Shown here piece by piece: positions 53,836 to 63,162 of a stretch of DNA of 64,000 nt. Under the pieces are notes generated by a model. The model was not told the DNA's origin. It did no database searches and saw nothing but the letters and a program-made list of their open reading frames with translations. Source of the DNA: an uncultured Fodinibius sp. (GTDB taxonomy: Bacteria > Bacteroidota > Rhodothermia > Balneolales > Balneolaceae); assembly GCA_913056455.1 (NCBI GenBank), contig CAJXMJ010000001.1, positions 124,001 through 188,000 on the forward strand. Reading direction: 5' to 3'. Position 1 is the stretch's first letter. Each line of letters begins with the position of its first letter. A program made the translations under genes and the position numbers.

Positions 53836-54978
53836 ATGGCTTATAGCTTTGAATCGGTAAGTACAGCACAACAAATTGATGCATTCCATCAATTGCCATT
53901 TCGAATTTATGAGAATTATCCCAATTGGGCACCTCCCTTTCGTTCTGAAATAGAAAGTATTTTTGATCCCGATGAAAATGTTTTTTTTGAAAAGGGAGAG
54001 TGCGAGCGATTCCTTGTAAAGGAGGGTAGGGAAGTTGTGGGGCGTTTCGCGGTGATGAATACTCCGGAGCGTGATAAAGTGCTTGACCCTATAATGGGAG
54101 GAATGGGATTTATAGAAATGCAGGATGATCCGGACATTGCAGAAGCAATAGTAAACTTTGCTGCCGACTGGCATCAAGAGCGGGGCTATCATGCAATGCG
54201 CGGACCCATTAATTTTGGAGAAAATGATATTTATTGGGGATTACTTGTAGAAAACTATGACGCTCCTCCTATCTATGGTATGTTTTATCACCCTCCGTAC
54301 TACAAAGAATTTCTGGAGCTGACCGGCGCGGAAAAACTTGATGACCATTGGAGTTATAAGCGCAATTTTGATCAGCCTATTCCGGATCGCATGAAACGAA
54401 TTACAAACCGTATTGAATCCCGATCTGATGTAACCTTGCGGTCATTAGATAAGAAAAATATCCATCGAGATGCAGAATATATTCGTCAAATATATAACGA
54501 AGCCTGGAGTCAGCAGGATATCAGGGAGCGAGAAATGGAGTTTACAGAGCTCACCCAGGATACTGTTGAGGCCATGATAAAGAAACTTAAGCCGGTATTA
54601 ATACCTGAGAGCGTGCTTATTGCTTTTGTGGATGGTGAGCCGGCCTCGTTTGTCGTTTGTGTGCCGGATCTTAATGAATTGTCAAGAGAGACAGGAGGCG
54701 AATTACGCTGGTGGCACTATCCCAAACTGTTATGGTTTAAACGACGAGCACGACATTTAAGAACTCTTGTGTACGGCACGCGCCCACAATATCGCAAAAT
54801 GGGATTGGAAGCGCTCACATTTACCCGGGGTATTCAGTTCACTAAAGAGGCTGCCCCCTCATTACAATATCTGGAAGGAGCCTGGGTGAGTGAGAGCAAC
54901 TGGTTGATGCAGCGTAGCTTAGAAGCCTTGGGATGTTACCATCATAAAACTCATCGGACGTATAAATGGGAGTTTTAA
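53836..54978 (+). CDS. GNAT-fold N-acetyltransferase-like protein
   Basis: 380 residues. The order of segments (RFLVKEGREVVGRFAVM; GFIEMQDDPDIAEAIVNFAADWHQERGYHAMRGPINFGENDIYWGLL; PPYYKEFLELTGAEK; LVYGTRPQYRKMGLEALTF) matches a broadly conserved GNAT-like family in FCB bacteria whose substrate is not known. The acetyl-CoA loop is degenerate (RPQYRKMG in place of RxxGxG/A), so catalysis is uncertain. Monocistronic. Confidence 0.8.
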   Translation: MAYSFESVSTAQQIDAFHQLPFRIYENYPNWAPPFRSEIESIFDPDENVFFEKGECERFLVKEGREVVGRFAVMNTPERDKVLDPIMGGMGFIEMQDDPDIAEAIVNFAADWHQERGYHAMRGPINFGENDIYWGLLVENYDAPPIYGMFYHPPYYKEFLELTGAEKLDDHWSYKRNFDQPIPDRMKRITNRIESRSDVTLRSLDKKNIHRDAEYIRQIYNEAWSQQDIREREMEFTELTQDTVEAMIKKLKPVLIPESVLIAFVDGEPASFVVCVPDLNELSRETGGELRWWHYPKLLWFKRRARHLRTLVYGTRPQYRKMGLEALTFTRGIQFTKEAAPSLQYLEGAWVSESNWLMQRSLEALGCYHHKTHRTYKWEF

Positions 54979-55016
54979 TTTTAATTCACAAAACTTGAAT
55001 TAGATAGTTTGTTCAG

Positions 55017-55032
55017 TTACCCTTAGGGGTAA
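55017..55032. repeat. Inverted-repeat site TTACCC-N4-GGGTAA, copy 2
   Basis: TTACCCTTAGGGGTAA, with perfect 6-bp arms, lies 25 bp before the ATG of the sensor kinase at 55058. It corresponds to 2915-2930. Its place between a TTTG (55009 region) and the start codon suggests a repressor or activator site. Confidence 0.35.
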
Positions 55033-55057
55033 ATAAAAGGACAAGCAAAAATCATCT

Positions 55058-57211
55058 ATGGATCGGTCGCTTTTTGATCTAAACCCCAACCCCGTCCTTA
55101 TCTATGATAAGGATTCATTAAAAATACTGGAAGCCAACGGAGCATTTTGGGAGAGGTATGGATTTCCAAAAGATGAACTCAATTCTTTAACCCTTTATGA
55201 CTTGCGTCCGAAGGATGTATACGGAGAACTGGATACAGCAATAGAGAGTCGTAAAGATAACGAATCCAATCACACCCAGGTTGCCCGCCATCATACAAGA
55301 GACGGAGATTTGATGCATGTAATGGTTTCATCTCATCCCTATAAAAATGGATACAAAAATGCTCGTATGGCATTTATACATGACGTGACAGAACGCGTTG
55401 AGGCTGAAGAGAAAGCAACGCAAGCATTTGATGAGTTAAATCATCACGTAAATCACAGTCCGCTGGCCATGATAAAATGGGATGCGGACTTTAGAATTAT
55501 TGAATGGTCTGAAAGGGCAAAAGAGATTACCGGTTATCCCAGAAGCTTGGTGCTGGGTCATTCTCCCGAGGTGTTTGATTTTTATGAGGATGATATGGAG
55601 GTGGTCGAAAGGAATATGGACTACCTTATGAGTGGAAAGGGGGATAAAACTCACTTTGAGGTTAAGATGTACCATCATGATGGTCATTTGGTTGACCTCA
55701 GTATTCATACTTCAGTAATGCGGAATGAGAGCGGTGATCTAATTTCTGTTCTTACTTTTATTGAGGATGTGACAAATGAAAAGCAGGCGGAGATTCGGTA
55801 TCAACGATTGTTTGAGAATGCCAACGATGGCATTTTTATTATGGATGGGGACGAATTTATTGAGTGCAATAGTCAGGTAGTCAATATTTTTGGATTGGAT
55901 ACCAAAGAGCAGATTTTAGGCAAATCACCTGTTGATTTTTCGCCTGAATTACAGCCTGATGGACAAAAATCAGTTACAAAAGCCCGCAGAAAAATTAAGA
56001 AAGCTCTTGAGGGAACGCCTCAAGTTTTTGAATGGCAGCATCAGACACTGGATGGTAAGCCGGTAGATGTAGAGGTGAGTTTAAATCGTTTACAATTAGT
56101 AGAAGATGTGTGTGTGCAAGCCATAGTACGAGATTTGACGGAACAGAAAAAGGCACAGGAAAAACTGAGAAAAAGTGAGGAATTGTTTAGAAAGTTATTT
56201 CTGAAAGCCCCTGGAGCCATGGTAATGATTGATACCAAGAATAGGGTGCAGAAAGTAAATAAAAGCTTTGAAGAACTTTTTGGGTACACCGAACAAGAGT
56301 TGCTAAATAAGGATATTGATGAAATTATTGTTGGCAAAGAGGATGATCAAATTGTGCCTCGTATGCCTGACAAGGGGTTTGAAAAGGATAAATTTTATAC
56401 CGATATCATTAGATATTCAAAACAGGGTGAAAAACTAAATCTTTTGTTAGGAGCTATACCTGTTTATTTGGATGATAATCCCATTGCTGGTTTTGGTATT
56501 TATGTAGATATAACTGAACAGAAAAAATACCAAGAGCAACTGCAGCAGTCGGTGAAAGAAAAGCAGGTGCTGTTGGAAGAGATACATCATCGCGTAAAAA
56601 ACAACCTGGCGATTATTTCCGGGATGTTGCAATTACAGTCATTTGAGGCGGAAAACGAAGAAATTCGTAATGCTTTGAATGATGGTCAGTTGCGGATACA
56701 GTCAATTGGTATTGTGCACGAGCTGTTATATCAATCGGAGAATTTCATTGATATTTCATTTGAAGAATATATCTCTAAATTGATTGATACGATTAAAAAT
56801 ACCCTGCCATTTAATCATCAGCATATCGATGTAGAAGTCGATACCGGGGATGTTTTGTTGGATATCAATCAAGCAATACCAAGCGCAATTCTTATAAATG
56901 AACTGGTGACAAATGCCTATAAACATGCATTTGATGATAATCAGCCGGGGACAATTGAGATTCTGCTTGCCAAATCAGATAAGGAGATTTCTATTATCGT
57001 GCGTGATAATGGCAAAGGATTGCCGGATGGCTTTACGGTAGCGGATCATGCTTCAATTGGCATGAACTTGATAGAAACCTTAACCAACCAACTTGAAGGA
57101 GAACTGTATTATACTTCTGATGGCGGAACGGAGTTTAAGGTTGTATTTGAAAATAAAAAGCAAACCGGCAGTGGCAGTTTACTGCTTGCAGAGAAAAACA
57201 AGAAAAGTTAA
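55058..57211 (+). CDS. Multi-PAS sensor histidine kinase, HisKA_2 type
   Basis: 717 residues, no transmembrane helix, so cytosolic. Four PAS domains in a row (starts near 8, 132, 252 and 382) are each followed by PAC phrases such as TVVMRNE or DLTEQKKAQEKLR. HisKA_2 follows, with the phospho-acceptor His510 in LLEEIHHRVKNNLAIISGMLQLQS, and an HATPase with INELVTNAYKHAF (N box) and VRDNGKGLP. No response regulator is adjacent. HisKA_2 kinases often act in light, redox or general stress signalling. Its stop shares TTAA with coaBC. Confidence 0.93.
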   Translation: MDRSLFDLNPNPVLIYDKDSLKILEANGAFWERYGFPKDELNSLTLYDLRPKDVYGELDTAIESRKDNESNHTQVARHHTRDGDLMHVMVSSHPYKNGYKNARMAFIHDVTERVEAEEKATQAFDELNHHVNHSPLAMIKWDADFRIIEWSERAKEITGYPRSLVLGHSPEVFDFYEDDMEVVERNMDYLMSGKGDKTHFEVKMYHHDGHLVDLSIHTSVMRNESGDLISVLTFIEDVTNEKQAEIRYQRLFENANDGIFIMDGDEFIECNSQVVNIFGLDTKEQILGKSPVDFSPELQPDGQKSVTKARRKIKKALEGTPQVFEWQHQTLDGKPVDVEVSLNRLQLVEDVCVQAIVRDLTEQKKAQEKLRKSEELFRKLFLKAPGAMVMIDTKNRVQKVNKSFEELFGYTEQELLNKDIDEIIVGKEDDQIVPRMPDKGFEKDKFYTDIIRYSKQGEKLNLLLGAIPVYLDDNPIAGFGIYVDITEQKKYQEQLQQSVKEKQVLLEEIHHRVKNNLAIISGMLQLQSFEAENEEIRNALNDGQLRIQSIGIVHELLYQSENFIDISFEEYISKLIDTIKNTLPFNHQHIDVEVDTGDVLLDINQAIPSAILINELVTNAYKHAFDDNQPGTIEILLAKSDKEISIIVRDNGKGLPDGFTVADHASIGMNLIETLTNQLEGELYYTSDGGTEFKVVFENKKQTGSGSLLLAEKNKKS

Positions 57212-58410
57212 TTGTTCCTAAAGATGTGCGAAAGTACTTTTCGTGCAACGTCAGACTTTAGCCCTTCTATCTGTATTGTCTCTTTTGCTCCAAGGAGGTG
57301 CACTTTGTTTTTGTCGGATGCAAACCCAGAGTCTTCTTTATTGAGAGCGTTAGCTACAATCCAGTCGGCACTTTTCTTTTTTAATTTCACCTGAGCATTC
57401 TCAAGTAGATTTTCTGTCTCCATTGCAAAGCCGATGAGTACCTGTCCATCTTTCTTTTGATCACCGAGCCATGCAAGAATATCTGGGGTTTGCTTGAGCT
57501 GAATGGTTGAGTCAGCCGTGTCTTTTTTTACTTTTTGAGAATGAACTTCTTTGGGAGAAAAGTCTGAAACAGCAGCAGTCATAATAATTACATCGGCATT
57601 AGCATGTTCTTTGACCTTCTCAAAAAGCTCATTGGCCGATTTAATTTCAATGGATGTAATGCCTGCTGGCTTCGAGATGTTGACCGGTCCGTGAATTAAG
57701 GTAACATCAGCACCTAACCGTTCAGCAGCTTCGGCCATGGCAAAGCCCATCTTTCCGGAGCTCGGGTTCGAAATAAAACGAACAGGATCGATATGTTCCC
57801 GGGTTGGTCCTGCGGTAACCACCACTTTTTGACCGGATAAGGGACCTTCTGATTTATTTTTTTTTAGAATAGCATTGCATTCTTCGAGAATAAGATCTGT
57901 GTCGGGCAGTCGTCCTTTACCTTCCAATCCACTGGCTAAATAACCTTCTGCGGGTTCCAGAAGATTGTAGCCAAATTCCTGAACGGTGTCCAGGTTCTTT
58001 TGGACTGCCGGAGACTCATACATTTCTCCATCCATAGTAGGACAGATAAGCAATGGGCAACGAGCCGCTAATACTGTTGATGTAAGCATGTTATCTGCGG
58101 CCCCGGCAGCAATCTTGGAAAGAGTATTGGCCGTACAGGGAGCAATTACAAAGAGATCAGCCCATTCTCCCCAAGAGATATGCTGTGTCCACGATTGCGT
58201 TGCCGAACTATTTTCGGGAAAAACATCTACAGCAACTTCATGTTTGGAAAGGGAGGAGAAGGTTTCAGCGCCTACAAATCGGGTAGCAGAAGGTGTCATG
58301 GTAACGCGTACTTCTGCACCGGCTTTTTGTAAGGCACGTAAAAGAAAAGCAGCCTTGTAGGCTGCAATTCCCCCGGTAACACCAAGTATTATCCGTTTTC
58401 CGGATAACAT
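57208..58410 (-). CDS. coaBC: Bifunctional phosphopantothenoylcysteine decarboxylase/phosphopantothenate-cysteine ligase
   Basis: Two steps of CoA synthesis in one protein, 400 residues. The CoaC flavoprotein part (1-185) has [11 protein letters not shown], the active His in [11 protein letters not shown] and the substrate motif [20 protein letters not shown]; the PxMNxxM motif reads PTMDGEM, with Asp for Asn. The flexible flap is [12 protein letters not shown], with Ser where E. coli has the acid Cys. The CoaB part (190-400) has [24 protein letters not shown] and [18 protein letters not shown]. The substitutions are probably lineage features. Last gene of the yicC-gmk-rpoZ-coaBC operon. Confidence 0.95.
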   Translation of the reverse strand: MLSGKRIILGVTGGIAAYKAAFLLRALQKAGAEVRVTMTPSATRFVGAETFSSLSKHEVAVDVFPENSSATQSWTQHISWGEWADLFVIAPCTANTLSKIAAGAADNMLTSTVLAARCPLLICPTMDGEMYESPAVQKNLDTVQEFGYNLLEPAEGYLASGLEGKGRLPDTDLILEECNAILKKNKSEGPLSGQKVVVTAGPTREHIDPVRFISNPSSGKMGFAMAEAAERLGADVTLIHGPVNISKPAGITSIEIKSANELFEKVKEHANADVIIMTAAVSDFSPKEVHSQKVKKDTADSTIQLKQTPDILAWLGDQKKDGQVLIGFAMETENLLENAQVKLKKKSADWIVANALNKEDSGFASDKNKVHLLGAKETIQIEGLKSDVARKVLSHIFRNN

Positions 58411-58413
58411 ATA

Positions 58414-58707
58414 TTAATCTTCTTCTTGTGGATAACGGAAATAAATTTCCCCATTGCGCATTTCTTCAATAGCGCGTTGTGTAGAATGGTTCCGCTTTTC
58501 AAACTCTTTTGAGATGTTTTCCTGTTCCTCGTTAAAGGTGAACTCGTCGTCATCCTCAAAGCCTTCGAAGTACTTCAGTTTTTCATCAAGCTCAAGCTTT
58601 TCTTGGGCTGCAATTTGACGTGCCCGTTTAGACATGATCGTAATCAGCTCGTACTGATTACCAGTGTCCTTATTCAGCTTTTCGATATCTAATGTTTTAA
58701 TACCCAT
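58414..58707 (-). CDS. rpoZ: DNA-directed RNA polymerase omega subunit
   Basis: 97 residues. Conserved omega phrases: NQYELITIMSKRARQIA near residue 17 and STQRAIEEMRNGEIYF near the C-terminus. An acidic insert (EGFEDDDEFTFNEEQE) lies between. It sits between gmk and coaBC, as in many bacteria, with gaps of 15 and 3 bp. Confidence 0.9.
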   Translation of the reverse strand: MGIKTLDIEKLNKDTGNQYELITIMSKRARQIAAQEKLELDEKLKYFEGFEDDDEFTFNEEQENISKEFEKRNHSTQRAIEEMRNGEIYFRYPQEED

Positions 58708-58722
58708 GTTGTAATCCAGCTT

Positions 58723-59301
58723 TTAATCAGTGATAAAGGGTTCTATAATATTCTTGACTTCTGTGTATGCTTCTTCAAGATCGTCATTAACGACAGAATA
58801 ATCGAAGCGATCGGCATATTTTATTTCCATTTCTGCCCGTTTCAGACGTTGCTGCAGTGAACTTTCTGTTTCACTGCCTCGTTTTGAAAGCCTGTTTTTA
58901 AGTTCTTCAAGCGAGGGCGGTTCAATAAAAATGGAAATGGCGCCTGAGTTGTAGAGCCTCTGTACATTAAGGGCTCCCTTCACTTCGATATCAAGCAAGG
59001 GAAAATACCCAGATTCAACCAGTTTATCAACTTCAGATCGCAGAGTGCCGTAGCGATTTCCGCTGTAGTGCTCCCATTCGAGAAACTCCTCATCTTTTAT
59101 TTTTTGATCAAACTCTTCCTCGCTTAAAAAATAGTAGTCCTCACCATCTTGTTCGCCTTTACGAGGCTTTCGTGTAGTGGCTGAAACCGAAAATTGTATT
59201 TTCGGATATTCCTTTAGCAAGCGCTGAGCAATGGTTGTTTTGCCGGCGCCGCTGGGTGCTACTATTACGATAACTTTGCCGGGAGTTGTGTTTTTATTCA
59301 A
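58723..59301 (-). CDS. gmk: Guanylate kinase
   Basis: Phosphorylates GMP to GDP. 192 residues. The P-loop is VAPSGAGKTTIAQRLL; the GMP-binding part reads SVSATTRKPRKGEQDGEDYYFLSEEEF and EWEHYSGNRYGT. Its start overlaps the end of yicC by 8 bp, implying coupled translation. Confidence 0.97.
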   Translation of the reverse strand: MNKNTTPGKVIVIVAPSGAGKTTIAQRLLKEYPKIQFSVSATTRKPRKGEQDGEDYYFLSEEEFDQKIKDEEFLEWEHYSGNRYGTLRSEVDKLVESGYFPLLDIEVKGALNVQRLYNSGAISIFIEPPSLEELKNRLSKRGSETESSLQQRLKRAEMEIKYADRFDYSVVNDDLEEAYTEVKNIIEPFITD

Positions 59302-60175
59302 CGTTCTGTACCTGTTCTCGAATTTGTTCTAAGCTTTCTTTCGCTTTAACGATATATTGCGATATTTCTGAGTCGTTTGCTTTGGAGCCAATCGTATTGA
59401 TTTCCCGATTAATTTCCTGACTCAGAAAATTGAGTCGCCTTCCTACAGAGTTGTCGTTATTAACGGCCTCACGGAAGAATTTAATGTGTGATTGGGTCCG
59501 CACAATTTCCTCTGTGATATCCATTTTATCAACCAGCACAGCTACTTCCATTTCGAGGCGATCGGGATCAATTTTATCACTGTCGATCAGTTCATTGATT
59601 CGTTCTATAAGATCTTCCTTAATTTCCTTAGAACGGCCGTCTACCTTATCCATCACGATGTTTAACATTTTCTCGATGTGGTCGATCCGCTGGTTTAGGT
59701 CGTTTTCGAGTTGACTGCCTTCCTGCAAGCGCATGTTCTTTAACTCATTGGCAGCATCTTTAACGGCTTGTTGCGTAAGATTCCAAATCTGTTCTTTGGT
59801 TTCTTCATCATCTTCACGGGATTCAAAGATATCGTTAAATTCCAGAAAGGTTTGCAGCGTAATAGGTTCTTCTATGCCTGCTGCCTTTCGTAAATTATTC
59901 AGCATCTCTTTATAACCTTGAACCAGGTTTTCGTTGAAGGTTATCTCTGGTTCACCGGTATCCGATTTATCCACTCGAATTGAAACATTCACTTTTCCAC
60001 GTTCAACGTGTTCTTGCAGGATTTCCTTAATATCCAGCTCCTTATCTTGCAATGATTGTGGAAGGCGTAGAGAAATATCCAGGTAGCGGCTGTTCACAGA
60101 TTTGAGTTCCACTGTTACTGTGATACCGTTTTCTGAGGCTTCACCGCGTCCAAAGCCCGTCATCGATGTAATCAT
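59294..60175 (-). CDS. yicC: YicC-family endoribonuclease
   Basis: 293 residues. The N-terminus reads MITSMTGFGRGEASENG and SVNSRYLDISLRLPQSL. The C-terminal DUF1732 part contains ELIDSDKIDPDRLEMEVAVLVDKMDITEEIVRTQSH and ends GRRLNFLSQEINREINTIGSKAND, all hallmarks of YicC. E. coli YicC was shown to cleave RNA, including RyhB. First gene of the operon with gmk, rpoZ and coaBC. Confidence 0.94.
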   Translation of the reverse strand: MITSMTGFGRGEASENGITVTVELKSVNSRYLDISLRLPQSLQDKELDIKEILQEHVERGKVNVSIRVDKSDTGEPEITFNENLVQGYKEMLNNLRKAAGIEEPITLQTFLEFNDIFESREDDEETKEQIWNLTQQAVKDAANELKNMRLQEGSQLENDLNQRIDHIEKMLNIVMDKVDGRSKEIKEDLIERINELIDSDKIDPDRLEMEVAVLVDKMDITEEIVRTQSHIKFFREAVNNDNSVGRRLNFLSQEINREINTIGSKANDSEISQYIVKAKESLEQIREQVQNVE

Positions 60176-60214
60176 AAAAGAGGAATCTATATAAAGTTAG
60201 AAAGTTAGAAACGG

Positions 60215-60222
60215 ATAAGATA
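60215..60222 (-). promoter_or_regulatory. -7-like box TATCTTAT upstream of yicC
   Basis: The minus strand reads CGTATCTTATCC, the same word as upstream of pgpH. A TTTT stands 19 nt upstream. It lies about 40 nt before the ATG. Confidence 0.4.
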
Positions 60223-60245
60223 CGAAAGTAAGTTCCGCTTAAAAA

Positions 60246-61589
60246 TTACTGAATAGAAGCTACGACTTCTTCGGCAAGCTCCTCTGCTTTTTCAGGCGAT
60301 ATGCCTTCGGAATAAATGCGAATGATAGGTTCAGTATTCGATTTTCTAAGGTGTACCCATCCATCCTCAAAGTCTATTTTAACACCGTCTGTGGTGTCGG
60401 GATTATAATCTTCATATTTTGATTTAGCTTTTTCGAGCAGGGCGTCACCGTCAATGTCAGCCAGTTGCATTTTGCTTTTTCGCATATAATAATCGGGCAG
60501 ACTTTTGCGGTAATCATCGGCCGTGATATCGCGTTCGGCAAGTAATTGTAAGATCATGGCTGTGCCGACCAGCGCATCGCGCCCATAGTGTAAGTCGGGA
60601 TTAATTACGCCGCCATTTCCTTCTCCGCCGATTACGGCATCTACTTCCTGCATCTTTTTGACAACATTGATTTCTCCAACCGATGAGCGATGACATTTTT
60701 GCTCGTATTTCTTCGCTACATCTTCGGCAACTCGGGAAGAAGACAAGTTTGTAGCGCAAGGACCTGTTTTTTTATCCAGTATAAAATCAAAAGCCGCGGC
60801 TTGGGTGTACTCTTCCCCAAAAAGGTTGCCTTTGTCAGTTACCAGTGCCAGCCGGTCTGCATCAGGATCAGTAACGATGCCCAAATCGCAATTCTTTTCT
60901 TTTACAAGGTTACAGATATCTCCCAAATGTTCGGGTAGCGGTTCAGCTACGTGTGCAAAAATACCGGTGGGTTCATTGTTGATGGCATGAACAGTATCCA
61001 CGCCAAGAGCCTCAAAAAGTTGGGGTAAACTTACGGCTCCCGTACCGTTTACAGGGTCAATGGCTACCGAAAAGTTTTTCGAGGCAATGAGGTCGCGATC
61101 TATATAGGGGAGGGCCAATATTTTTTTGATGTGATAGTCCAGAAGCTCATGATCTTCTGTAACTGTACCAACTTTATCATAGTTCTTATAAGAATAGGAT
61201 TGCTCTTTACTGATCTCAATAACCTTTTTACCTTGACTCTCATCAAGAAACTCACTTTTGTCGTTTAATAGTTTTAATGCATTCCACTCTTCGGGATTGT
61301 GACTGGCCGAAATGATGATAGCCCCATCAGCTTGATGCTTAAGAACACCCATTGCTACCGTGGGAGTGGGGGCTACGCCTACTTTGACCACATCGCAGCC
61401 AACCGACTGGAGAACAGCGCAAACAATATCTTCACAAATCTGTCCGGTAACGCGGGTATCGCGACCCACCACAATTTTTCCACTGCCTGACCAATGGCCG
61501 AAGGCGGCTGTAAAGCGAGTTAGATTTTCCGGTGTAAGATCAGTTCCAAATACGCCCCGGATACCCGAGACTGAAATCATTAATGACAT
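60246..61589 (-). CDS. glmM: Phosphoglucosamine mutase-type phosphohexomutase
   Basis: 447 residues of the alpha-D-phosphohexomutase family; GlmM makes glucosamine-1-phosphate for UDP-GlcNAc. The active Ser is in ISASHNPEEWNALKLL, the metal loop is DPDADRLAL, the sugar loop is GGEGNGGV and the phosphate loop is LRKSNTEPIIRIYSE. The start MSLMISVSGIRGVFG is typical of GlmM of this group. A mannose or glucose mutase role is less likely given the separate long mutase at 13.5 kb. Monocistronic or with pduO upstream, separated by a repeat. Confidence 0.88.
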   Translation of the reverse strand: MSLMISVSGIRGVFGTDLTPENLTRFTAAFGHWSGSGKIVVGRDTRVTGQICEDIVCAVLQSVGCDVVKVGVAPTPTVAMGVLKHQADGAIIISASHNPEEWNALKLLNDKSEFLDESQGKKVIEISKEQSYSYKNYDKVGTVTEDHELLDYHIKKILALPYIDRDLIASKNFSVAIDPVNGTGAVSLPQLFEALGVDTVHAINNEPTGIFAHVAEPLPEHLGDICNLVKEKNCDLGIVTDPDADRLALVTDKGNLFGEEYTQAAAFDFILDKKTGPCATNLSSSRVAEDVAKKYEQKCHRSSVGEINVVKKMQEVDAVIGGEGNGGVINPDLHYGRDALVGTAMILQLLAERDITADDYRKSLPDYYMRKSKMQLADIDGDALLEKAKSKYEDYNPDTTDGVKIDFEDGWVHLRKSNTEPIIRIYSEGISPEKAEELAEEVVASIQ

Positions 61590-61607
61590 GGGTTAGAATA
61601 TTTTTGT

Positions 61608-61668
61608 GTCATACTGAATTTCTTTCAGCATCTGTATTTATGAGATCCTGAAACAAGTTTAGGATGAC
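61608..61668. repeat. Interspersed inverted-repeat element (REP/MITE-like)
   Basis: Left arm GTCATACTGAATTTCTTTCA... (61608-61633) and right arm ...ACAAGTTTAGGATGAC (61643-61668), each 26 nt, form an imperfect palindrome around a 9-nt centre. The words TCATCCTGAA and TTTCAGGATCT are familiar from a dispersed intergenic repeat in Bacteroidota and some Alphaproteobacteria. It lies in the glmM-pduO gap. Only one copy is seen in this window. Confidence 0.6.
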
Positions 61669-61700
61669 ATGAGGTTTGAAATTTAGGTAGCGATAAAGAT

Positions 61701-62249
61701 TTATTCCCTTTCCGGTTTCCAGGTTTCCTCGCGTACACCGGCCTGCTTATTTTCATAGCGCGCTATTACAAATAGAAAATCAGAAAGACGATTTAAGAAT
61801 TTGATACAGTTAGCAGATAAGTCATCAACCTCGGAACAAGCTACAGCTGCTCGTTCGGCACGCCGGCAAATGGTTCGGGCTGCGTGCAAGGTGGCCCCGG
61901 CTTGTGATCCGCCCGGCAAAATAAAATTCTTCAGGGCTTCAAGATCTTTTTCAAGCTCATCGATGGCATCTTCTAAAAAGATAACATCATCTTGGGAAAT
62001 ACGATCGATTCGTGTTTTTGAAGAAGGCGGTGTGGCCAGGTCCGCACCGAGGGTGAAAAGCAATTCCTGTACTTTCCGTAAATATTGTGTACCGGCATCC
62101 GAGAGGTCATAGCTGGCAGCTAATCCTACAAAAGAGTTTAGCTCGTCAACTGTTCCATAAGCCTCAATGCGTTCGTTGGATTTTGGAACCCGTGTGCCTC
62201 CAAAGAGTGAAGTTTCTCCTGAATCACCTTTCTTAGTATAGATTTTCAT
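61701..62249 (-). CDS. Cob(I)yrinic acid a,c-diamide adenosyltransferase, PduO type
   Basis: Transfers the adenosyl group of ATP to cob(I)alamin, giving coenzyme B12. 182 residues. The PduO ATP site MKIYTKKGDSGETSLFGGTRVPKSNERIEAYGTVDELN is at the N-terminus, followed by FILPGGSQAGATLHAARTICRRAERA and SANCIKFLNRLSDFLFVIARYEN. All standard motifs are present. It implies that the cell uses adenosylcobalamin, made or imported. Confidence 0.95.
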   Translation of the reverse strand: MKIYTKKGDSGETSLFGGTRVPKSNERIEAYGTVDELNSFVGLAASYDLSDAGTQYLRKVQELLFTLGADLATPPSSKTRIDRISQDDVIFLEDAIDELEKDLEALKNFILPGGSQAGATLHAARTICRRAERAAVACSEVDDLSANCIKFLNRLSDFLFVIARYENKQAGVREETWKPERE

Positions 62250-62322
62250 GATCTGTATTTTCTCTGAAATTTGATGACTAAAAGTACGGAGCAGGAAGCA
62301 GATTTTCAGATTTATTATGCCC

Positions 62323-62946
62323 TCAATTGTTACTCATTGTAACATAGCCATTTCCTAAGCGTTCTGCAGTGATACCGATATGTTCCAATTGTTTGAGGGC
62401 ATCCCAAAAGTCATCCGCTTGATCCGAGCGACAGGCCATTTTTATGGTTACTTTTTCTAAGTATTGGCCCTCGATTTCTTTGAGGTCAAAACGGTTTTTT
62501 AGTTGGTCTATCTCTTTCTGCTGATTATAGGGATAGGTGATTTCAATATTTTGTGTTGGGATAATGGAACTGAGCTTAGCTTTTTGGAGGCAAAGTTCAG
62601 CTGATCGACCGTATGCTTGGATTAATCCTGATGTGCCTAATTTTGTGCCTCCGTAATATCGTACCACGATGCATCCGCAATTAACTACTTCATGAGATTT
62701 TAATTTATTTAAAATCGGTTGTCCGGCTGTTCCACTTGGTTCTCCATCATCTTGGCTAAACTCTTCTACAGCAGTAGGATTAATTCGCCATGCATAGCAG
62801 TGATGAGTAGCGTCGGGATATTTTGATTTGATATCGTTTAACTTGTGCTCAAAATGTTCTCTCGAGGTAACGGGAAACAGATGACCAATGAATTTTGAAC
62901 CCGTTTCACGGAAGGAATGTTGTCTGTTCTCAGTAATCGTATTCAA
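62323..62946 (-). CDS. YigZ/IMPACT family protein
   Basis: 207 residues. The UPF0029 domain reads KSKYPDATHHCYAWRI, FSQDDGEPSGTAGQPILNKLKS and VVRYYGGTKLGTSGLIQAYGRSAE, then a C-terminal DUF1949-like ferredoxin fold. The start is TTG 62946; an ATG eight bases upstream is out of frame. Bacterial YigZ proteins have no firm function; eukaryotic IMPACT is linked to translation control. Single gene with its own -7 box. Confidence 0.9.
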   Translation of the reverse strand: MNTITENRQHSFRETGSKFIGHLFPVTSREHFEHKLNDIKSKYPDATHHCYAWRINPTAVEEFSQDDGEPSGTAGQPILNKLKSHEVVNCGCIVVRYYGGTKLGTSGLIQAYGRSAELCLQKAKLSSIIPTQNIEITYPYNQQKEIDQLKNRFDLKEIEGQYLEKVTIKMACRSDQADDFWDALKQLEHIGITAERLGNGYVTMSNN

Positions 62947-62989
62947 AGCATAAATTATTTATTTGCGATAAATAATGATTTAGGAGGTA

Positions 62990-62997
62990 CAAATATA
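62990..62997 (-). promoter_or_regulatory. -7 promoter box TATATTTG for yigZ
   Basis: Exact TAnnTTTG match on the minus strand, 43 nt before the TTG start. The -33 region is weak. Confidence 0.4.
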
Positions 62998-63162
62998 GGT
63001 ATTCAATTTAGAACATTTCTGAATAAGATTTTACCCGTAAAACTACGCTGCCTAACCTTGCCTTTTTATCCATTAAAACACATCTTCAACTCCTTGGATT
63101 AGGAGTCCAGGCGTTGGCGTTTTGCAGCGGTTTTAACAATAGATTAAATATTATCACTTACA

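Noticed and set aside
63085-63112. Stem ACTCC/GGAGT upstream of sdhC, as a possible riboswitch or RNA gene
   Set aside because: Only five pairs with no conserved aptamer-like structure nearby; not enough to call.
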